NCBI RefSeq assembly: GCF_028502605.1
Contig: NC_079234.1
Coordinates: 3,844,001 to 3,908,000 of the forward strand
DNA length: 64,000 nt
Source of the DNA: Trichoderma breve
Lineage: Eukaryota > Ascomycota > Sordariomycetes > Hypocreales > Hypocreaceae
Direction of reading: 5' to 3'
Below are positions 57,171-64,000 of the stretch, piece by piece. Below the pieces are notes generated by a model. That model was not told the DNA's origin, did not search any database, and saw only the letters and a program-made list of their open reading frames with translations. The translations under genes and the position numbers were made by a program. Each line of letters begins with the position of its first letter. Positions within the stretch are counted from its first letter, which is position 1.

Positions 57171-57725
57171 TCACACCACAGCTGTGAGCATCCACACCGC
57201 AACGGACAGCATTTTATTCTGCGAAAAGCCCTCTCTGCTGATGACATCGGTTTCTCCCGCCGAGCCTGTGATTTGAGGCGATGAATCGCTCTCGAGAGCG
57301 GCAAAGCCATCAGCCTGGTATGTGTAGCGCGAGAATATAATCATGACGATGCCGCCGAGCGAAATGGCCAGAGCGAAGAGATCATGGAGGAGCGCACGGG
57401 CGGGCGAGAGTGGGTTGAAGCCCAGGGCACGATCGAGCTTGGCGACGACGATCCACGAGTCATTGAGGATGGCGATGGCGGACTGCAGCGTTGGGAGCAA
57501 GGGTTAGGTTAGGTCAGCCGATGGCGATGTCGATGACAATTGAATTGAATGATTTAAAGAACAACTCACCCCCACGAGGCCAGCGGCGATGGCACCGCCC
57601 TTGTCTGCCCATTGGTTGATGATGAATGCCAGAATCACCAACGTCGTGACGCTCGTCATCCAGCCCACCGCGCGGGCAACCATCTGAACGATGCCATAGG
57701 CGCTTGGACAGTAGCCTCTTGTCAT
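57171..57725 (-). CDS. Small multi-pass membrane protein, unknown family
   Basis: Two exons, 57725-57570 and 57482-57171, encode 155 residues. Two hydrophobic segments are seen in exon 1 (VGWMTSVTTLVILAFII; GGAIAAGLVG continuing into SAIAIL). One lies at about 85-105 (LLHDLFALAISLGGIVMIIF) and one at the C-terminus (MLSVAVWMLTAVV). The layout resembles four-helix fungal membrane proteins, but I recognise no family signature. The end is uncertain: reading straight gives ...LTAVV and stop, while a splice at GTG|GTGAGT to an AATAG acceptor (branch CTGAC) would add a short tail, HMEIYIHRLGRI. The intron contains CCTAACCTAACC, a doubled branch point. Confidence 0.65.
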
Positions 57726-60592
57726 TTGGGGCCGTGGGAAAGCGGAGATGTTGAATGGTTGGTGGAGGTAAAAATAGAAGAAAGGAAGAGAGCACAACAG
57801 CGGGCCAGTCTCCAGATGCTCACGATGGTTTCATGAATGGAGTCGACATGGGTGGGAGGAAATAGATGATTCAGAAGACGCTGAAGATGAAGATAAAGAT
57901 GGAGATGAAGATGAAGAGGCAAGGCTGATGCGATGTGTCTTGGCACTCGTGGAAGGATGCCGTAGATGAGGAGAGGAGAACAGAGGAGAGTTGAAGGGCA
58001 GAGCTGAAAATAGACGAACAGGCCAGGGCAGTGACTGGGCGTGACGGTGACAGTGACAGGACAGGCAATCAATCAATCAGCTGTCAATGGTTGGCGCTTT
58101 TGCTTCCCACGTGAGCTCCCCTCCCAATCTTTGCTTCCCACGTCTGTCTGCATGAAAGCACGAAATGCCGTATCGTATGCAGGATCGGATGACGGAAGTA
58201 ATCAAGGGCTGGATGATGCAGGGGGTCTGTGCGTGATGGAGAGTGAATATTGCATGCGGCGGGCTCTTCTTTTTTTCGTATTGATTTGTTGGAGGGAGAA
58301 TCACCGAGATACGATACAGCTGTACTCAGAGAATGCGGAGGAGGGGTTAAGCTATGAGGAGGATGAAAATGGCGGAGAGGAAAAAGAAACCTGGAACATA
58401 AGTATGTAGGTAAACAACAAATCAAGTGGTGGCTGGCAGTGGTGGCTGGCAGCATTATGTTCAATGTTGTTTGGACCATCTGAGGATGACGGGCCAATGA
58501 ATTGCCAGGCGGCTACACGGGCCGGGATTCGATGCGGCACATTTTGCTGCTTGATTTGATTCGTGTCTCTGCCCAGGTGGTCATTTTCAGCTTGAGCGGA
58601 CTAGCAAATGATTGCCTTTACGCAAGCCGATACGATGCAGCCATTTCGTGTCTTGGATCCATGTCTGGCAGTTGATCATCTACAGGGATTGGAAGTGACA
58701 AGTAGAGTAGACAAGGCCGACAGACTCTGATGAATCTCACCCTCCAGAGTATTACATGGATGTACATGCTCGTGATGTTATTGCCTGTATTATGAGAGTC
58801 TAGAGTTGGCAGTTTCAATGAGCATCAAAGGTCTGGAATGGATGCCAATTCGACTTGATTCAAGCCGCTGAAACGCATTGACAGAGGCTGGGGGGGAGGA
58901 ATAGCCGCTGCGCCTTGGGGCCTAGAATGCAGCCAAAAATCAATCCCTGCCATTGTGTTGGTGGAGGCGCGGGGACGCAAGGGAGGGAACATGAACTGAG
59001 CTTTTAAACGCACGGATGCCCGTGAGATGATGATGCTTAGCGGATGACGGCAGTGGCCATGTTCGTGTTGGTTCCCGAGTTCAATAATAGTATACTAATA
59101 CGAGTTTGTACAAGCAGTGGTGGTTTAGTAGTACCGGCGATGAGGGCATCCTCACATGAGGCAGCACAAGCCGGGTTCGGCACGGCACAAGAGCAAGATG
59201 AAGATGAAGATCGAAACAAACATTAACAATTGATGCTGCAGTACATACTGTACATTCAGCTTGCAGATGGCCATGGACTGGAGGCTTCTCGTACCCGCAT
59301 TTAAGGCACCGGGCCGCCATTTAGTGCTGTGGATTTCTGGGCTGATGGCTTGTTGTGTTGCCGCCGCCACATGAATTAGCATAGAGTCGCTCAGCGTACA
59401 GAGTTCAAAAGCAATGTATAGATCTGATACGGGACACTAGATTGGGTTCAATATCAAAAAGCCAAAGTTACTCATAAACATATAGAAACGAAATAGGCGC
59501 ATGTATGCGATGACAAAATGGACTGTTCTTACACGCAGCATGGCGTTGGCAGTGAACATGCGTGTTGTATCGGGATGTCGCACAGAGGTGAACAGAGTCT
59601 GAACCCGATACATCTACCTTCCAATCATGCTCTTGTCAGCTCCGTAAATCACACATAGGTACATGCATATGGATATAGAATCTCTTTACCATTATGCGAG
59701 TTTCAAGTGCAAGCACCTAATTCTCAGGCGTGTCGTGATGTGCGCATGTGTACATGTACGTTGTCCTGATGCACTGCAAAGCTTAAACCTCATCATGGGA
59801 CTCGGTGAGGTATTTAAACAAACTATCTGCTCGCAACAAACTCGAATGGGCCCTACATGATGAGTATAATTACGCCAATCATCACAAACTCCATATACAA
59901 GATGTGCAAGGCCCATCACATCCTCACCTAGGAGAGGGGAATACGATGGCGTCGTCACAACAGGCACGGCTTGGAGATGTTCCTCCTATCTCCTTCATCA
60001 GGTTTCCATTTCAATGGGTTCACGAATCGAAAAGATTGCCCGCATCACTTCACTATTCGTTGCTTGTCACCAAACCCTTACTGAATCGTACGGACCACCA
60101 GCCGAAGCCCAAGACAATTACCCAACCCCGGGGCTGAAATCTTATACTTTATACGCCAATCCTTGTCTGCTCGCCCAGAGCAACGGTAGATACATTCACT
60201 CTGGCGGGGTGGATCTGGCAAACGGCCAAAAAGTGAAATACCAAGATTGAGGCAGCCGTTGAACCCACTCTCCAGCTGTCCAGGCGACCAAGTTTCGGAT
60301 TCTTCCATCAAGTTTATTATGTTTTTATTTTCTCCATTTCACCAATACTCCTTGCACAGAGGAAGCAGAGATTTCATCATAACATCTCAGAAACTTTCAC
60401 TACGCATCTTGCAGAGACGAACCAACAACACTTGACTCTATCTTGGACTTGAACCAAACCTTGATTCTATCTATCCTTTATCATCTAGGAATCGCGCCGA
60501 TTCTTCCCTCTTTCAGCAACATTCACAACAAGTCTTAACCATCTGCAGAGAGTGCTTGATTCTTCGTTACCATCATCATCCAGCCACCGAAG
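57726..60592. promoter_or_regulatory. 2.9 kb intergenic, divergent regulatory region
   Basis: Lies between the divergent small membrane protein and BarA-type ceramide synthase genes. Many short open frames are present but none has a domain. Simple repeats: GAAGATGAAGATGGAGATG-like stretch at 57882-57920 and two copies of GTGGTGGCTGGCA at 58424-58451. No RNA gene recognised. Confidence 0.5.
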
Positions 60593-62295
60593 ATGGGCGA
60601 TAAGATAGATGACACGGCGGACGACTATGTCGGCTATGCCAACGACCCCAAGGGCATTCCAACAATAAAATCTACCCTCAAGGATCCCATGATCCCCATC
60701 GAGCTGCCTGTCCGCGACAATGTGCACGAGGTTGTCATGAGGTATAGGAGCCGGACAATCCCATGCCGCACTGTCAAGCAGACGCTGGTCGATAGTCAAA
60801 CCCGTGAGCCGCCATCATGAGCCCCCTTCCACTGAATTGACTTGGAATACTGACATTGAGGATAACCAGCCGTTGCAATTAATCTCTTGGCCCTCCTCTT
60901 TCTTAGCCACTTGATCATCCCCAAATCTCGAGTCTACACGAGGCCCTTCTTCGAGCTCTCCTACTACAACCCCGACACTGGACTGTATGCAAACGGCGGA
61001 AACGACCAGTATTTCATCGCATTTTTTGTCGTCCTCTTCACTGGTCTGCGCCATGCTATTATGAGCTTTGTCCTTTGCCCTCTGGCGCGACGTGGCGGCA
61101 TCTCCAAGAAGAAAGACGTGGCTCGTTTTTCTGAACAGGCATGGAACATTATCCACTACTCCGTCTTTTGGCCACTTGGTCTTGTACGTCCCTCATTTCC
61201 CATCTTTGTATCTGCCTGTTATTGTTATAACCTGCTAACTGACATCGCTAGTACATCTGGTATACCTCTCCCTACTATCTCAACATGACCGAGCTCTGGA
61301 CCGGCTGGCCCAGCCGCGAGATTAGCGGAACCATGAAGTTCTACTTTCTTACGCAGCTGGCATTTTGGCTTCAACAAATGCTCGTCGTCCACATTGAGAA
61401 GCAGCGCAAGGACTACTGGTTGACAATTGTTCATCACTTTGCCACCATTTGGCTGGTTACCGCCTCGTACTCGTACCATTTCACGCGTGTTGGCAACCTG
61501 ACTCTCATCATCATGGATGTTGTCGATCTCATCTTTCCAGTTACGTCTAGGCCCCTTTCCCCCTCCTTTTACAGAGAAGAGACAGTGCTAACACCTTGTC
61601 TGCAGTTGGCCAAGTGCGCCAAATATCTAGGCTACAGAAAGCTCTGCGACTGCCTCTTTGGCGTCTTTGTCGTCATCTGGCTCACAACTCGCCACGTATT
61701 CTTCCTCATGGTAATATACAGCGTTTACTACGACACCGGTAGCCTCGTGCCACACGATTGCTTTCAAGGATCCATGGCAAATCTTCAAGGCCCTCTGCCC
61801 CAGTCTACCACCGGATGGACTCTACTCGAGCCATTTCACTCGCCACAAGGCATGATTTGTGCCAACAGCAGCATCTTCTTCGGCTTCTTTACGTTCCTCA
61901 TTGCTCTACAGGGCCTCATGGTGATTTGGTCCTACGCCATTCTCAAGGTCGCAGTGCGAGTCCTCAGCGGCAAGAACGCCGACGATATTCGTAGCGACGT
62001 CGGCGAGGACGAGATGACCGAGTTTGAGGGCAGAGACCCGGTGGAGTTTGAGAACTTCGATTACTGGGCCCGGGTTGTGTACGAGGCCAAATCAGAGCCC
62101 AAGGTGCTGCTGGCAGAAAAGGAAAAAATGATGAGAAAAGGAAAGGAAACGCAGGCGGACAAAGGCGGTCTAAATGGTTGGGAGTGCCACCATAGACGCA
62201 CACACGCCATTTCGAGCGGTTTGTATCTGCATGGTCAGAATGAGCACAAGGAGCTTCTCAACCGGCTTGATGCCCAGCGTCGATGGACTACCTGA
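60593..62295 (+). CDS. Ceramide synthase, BarA type (TLC domain)
   Basis: Four exons: 60593-60803, 60870-61183, 61252-61539 and 61606-62295, encoding 500 residues. The TLC/Lag1 domain spans about 115-370. The catalytic Lag motif reads WLTIVHHFATIWLV (His pair near residue 236), followed by IIMDVVDLIFP|LAKCAKYLGY. The latter is completed only after removing intron 3, which is 66 nt with no stop (retention would add 22 residues). Ceramide synthases N-acylate sphingoid bases in the endoplasmic reticulum. The block TPVAINLLALLFLSHLIIP and ELSYYNPDTGLYANG point to the BarA branch, linked in Aspergillus and Fusarium to glucosylceramide precursors, rather than to Lag1/Lac1. An acidic tail (DVGEDEMTEFEGRDPVEFE) follows the domain. 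A Lag1-type gene begins 1.3 kb downstream on the same strand. Confidence 0.92.
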
Positions 62296-63617
62296 ATGTA
62301 TTCTTGGTTGTCTGTTTTTTACGGATGATTTGATGGAATAAGGGATTCTGGGAGTTTGGGTAAGCTTATTGGCATGGCTTGATTTACGCGGTTTTGATAC
62401 CAGTGAGCCTGAACTGCGAAGCAGAAACGGCGTTTCATGTTGTTTGACACCAGATATTGAACTGGCGGATATGAACTTTTTCGTACGGCATGGCACGGTC
62501 CATGATGTTCTAGATGGATTTTAAGAGGGGCCATATAGGTTCTAGAGTACTGAGTGTTAGCACAATCATCGAGGTAGTTGTTTATGAGTGTACATGTGTC
62601 CTCGTCAAGATCATTTTCATCTTCTATAACCTACCTTATTATTCGAGACTACAAACCGGCGATAGCCACCACCCGCAACCCCGAGAGCCACACCGGTTCA
62701 ACAGCTGCTAACACAGGAGCGAGCATAGTTTGTGGAGATAACATTGAATAATTTCCGAACGCATGCAGTCGCGGCAGTCGAAAGGATTCGTGCCTATTGA
62801 TCCTTTGAGGGAGCCCGAGCCCGCGGAACCCGTGCAGCCGTGATTTAGGGGGGATTTTAGCCAGGAGCACCAAGATGCCCATCGCTAGCATCGTGATGGC
62901 CCTGAAAAAGGGCGATTTTAGCGTCTTGAACCCTGAAAAGCATTGGATCATTCCATGTTGATCCCACAGCAGCGGGTCTAGCTCAGCTACTAAGTTAGTA
63001 GAAGCATGTGATGGAAGCATTGATGGTTATGACACTCTAACGATAATATTGTAGGGCAGTAGATACTTGGAAGGGGATAGTTTTACAGGTATCTATAGTG
63101 GACTTACAATAAGCATTCTGGCTGTGATATGGAATGGATTGATGGCTTTTTCTTGATTGGATTTAAATCTTGCACCAAAATTCCCGGATCCAGGGCTGGC
63201 TGTCCAAAGACGTCATCGGGCGCTTCTCTGTCGGGCCGGGACTTCGCTGGAGCAGCAGCCGGTACTTGATCAGAGCTGCCAGCCATTCCGGTATACCAAT
63301 TTGGTACTTTGAGACGCGCGCCTCCCCACTAGAAGCTAGTGCCTATAACGGGCTCTAGCTGGCTCTAGCTGGCTCTAGCTGACCATAGCACGCCCGTTTC
63401 AGCCCATCCTAGCCTGAAAAGCTCCAAGTACCGTACAAGTCACTTTTCGGGCACACCACCCCGCGACCTTGTCCCTTTTAAGGCATGTGCTGCCACAAAA
63501 CTTCCCTCCACAACACCATCACCAGACTTTCTTTTTCCTTTTTCTCCTTCAACCTTTTTTCTCTCCTTTAATTTTTTTTTTGCTTACATCACCTCCGTTA
63601 GGCCCTTTCTCGCAGCA
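62296..63617. other. Intergenic between two ceramide synthase genes
   Basis: No supported gene; a 123-codon minus-strand frame (62649-63020) starts with ATG but has no recognisable domain. A tandem repeat lies at 63353-63381 and a CT-rich leader at about 63500-63600 precedes the second ceramide synthase. Confidence 0.5.
63353..63381 (+). repeat. Tandem repeat GGCTCTAGCT x3
   Basis: Three head-to-tail copies of the 10-mer GGCTCTAGCT, starting at 63351, 63361 and 63371; the unit also contains AGCT palindromes. Confidence 0.8.
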
Positions 63618-64000
63618 ATGGCTCGGCTCGACGCCGCTCCGTTGCTCAGCTCCTCCTCACCAGCTCAGGCTGTTCGCCAACGCCAATCCCAGAACCTCAG
63701 CCAGAGGCAGCATCAGCAGCTTTCCGGAGCTACCGAAACTTCCGCTGCCACGCCCAATGGCTCTTCCTCGCGCCTCTCGACGGACCGCAAGAAGCGACGA
63801 AAGGCCCGGTCTCTGCTGAGACGGTTTGCGCGCTTCTCCGTGCGAAACACTTGGGCCATTCCCCTGATGCTGCTCATCACCTTTGCTGCCGCTTATGCCG
63901 TCAACCCAACCGAGTCCAACCCCGTCAGCCACTTCATCTTTTTGTCGTACAAGCAGCCGAATCCAAAGGCCCATCTCGACCCGACTCTGCCTGTACACTA
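63618..64000 (+). CDS. Ceramide synthase, Lag1/Lac1 type, N-terminal part (cut by window end)
   Basis: The frame is open from the ATG at 63618 to the window edge, giving 127 residues. The first 70 residues are polar, Ser/Gln-rich and end in a basic patch (DRKKRRKARSLLRRFARF). A transmembrane helix follows (WAIPLMLLITFAAAYAV, about 80-96), then NPTESNPVSHFIFLSYKQP. That last segment matches yeast Lag1/Lac1 closely (NPTESNPVHRF...SYK), just before the YGKG start of the TLC region, which would come next. Lag1-type enzymes make very-long-chain phytoceramide for inositol sphingolipids. The catalytic part lies outside the window, so the call rests on this N-terminal signature. The long CT-rich leader upstream suits a strongly expressed gene. 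Confidence 0.82.
   Translation, partial: MARLDAAPLLSSSSPAQAVRQRQSQNLSQRQHQQLSGATETSAATPNGSSSRLSTDRKKRRKARSLLRRFARFSVRNTWAIPLMLLITFAAAYAVNPTESNPVSHFIFLSYKQPNPKAHLDPTLPVH

Noticed and set aside
57505..57520. TTAGGTTAGG as a telomere-like repeat
   Set aside because: Only two units, inside an intron, where the complement CCTAACCTAACC simply provides branch-point sequence.
62649..63020. 123-codon minus-strand frame starting with ATG between the ceramide synthases
   Set aside because: No domain, no splice partners and no convincing promoter; kept only as a note.
1..64000. CRISPR arrays, rRNA, tRNA and intact transposons
   Set aside because: No regularly spaced repeats, no T-loop/acceptor pairs and no transposase or reverse transcriptase motifs were found on either strand by eye; degraded elements could still be missed.

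Overview
The window is nuclear DNA of a filamentous ascomycete. Genes carry short introns (about 44-120 nt) with fungal branch points (CTAAC, CTGAC, TACTAAT) near AG acceptors. The families are those of Sordariomycetes: HET-domain proteins, a Zn2Cys6 factor, SigF-type NTF2 proteins and two kinds of fungal ceramide synthase. Protein similarity recalled from Hypocreales (Trichoderma/Fusarium relatives) makes that order my best guess; no rRNA, tRNA, complete transposon or CRISPR was seen. Exon boundaries below were worked out by hand and agree in phase across every junction given.

Layout. 1-5.5 kb has no recognisable gene but is packed with the octamer TACGAGTA or its complement. 5.5-11.2 kb is conserved core: a CENP-H/Fta3 kinetochore gene (-) divergent from the autophagy scaffold gene atg11 (+). 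11.8-15.2 kb holds an F-box-like protein and a HET-domain gene. 15.2-46.5 kb looks like an accessory island: an ankyrin relic, a fatty-acid-hydroxylase-superfamily enzyme, an Spt3-like SAGA subunit, a frameshifted alpha/beta hydrolase, an unknown coiled-coil protein, an Hsp70-like ATPase, an Hsp30-type small heat shock protein with clear heat shock elements, a C2H2-like zinc-finger protein, the C-terminal half of an MFS transporter, a P-loop gene with an internal stop, an HD-domain cyanamide-hydratase-like protein, an alpha/beta hydrolase, a Zn2Cys6 regulator, an alkyltransferase-like DNA repair gene with an internal stop, a DhlA-type haloalkane dehalogenase and a six-exon beta-carbonic anhydrase. 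Four of these genes are visibly broken.

46.5-49.4 kb encodes a HET / coiled-coil / ankyrin protein whose last 39 residues look like the UBA domain of the nascent-polypeptide-associated complex alpha subunit. This is the most unusual architecture here. 51.4-62.3 kb returns to housekeeping membrane biology: an amino acid permease, a membrane-anchored flavin monooxygenase, a SigF-type NTF2 protein, a small membrane protein and a BarA-type ceramide synthase. At 63.6 kb a second ceramide synthase, of the Lag1/Lac1 type, starts in tandem and runs off the window.

Common threads: ceramide synthesis is clustered at the right end; stress and detoxification genes (heat shock, alkylation, halocarbon, cyanamide, CO2) fill the island; and HET-domain genes sit on both edges of that island.
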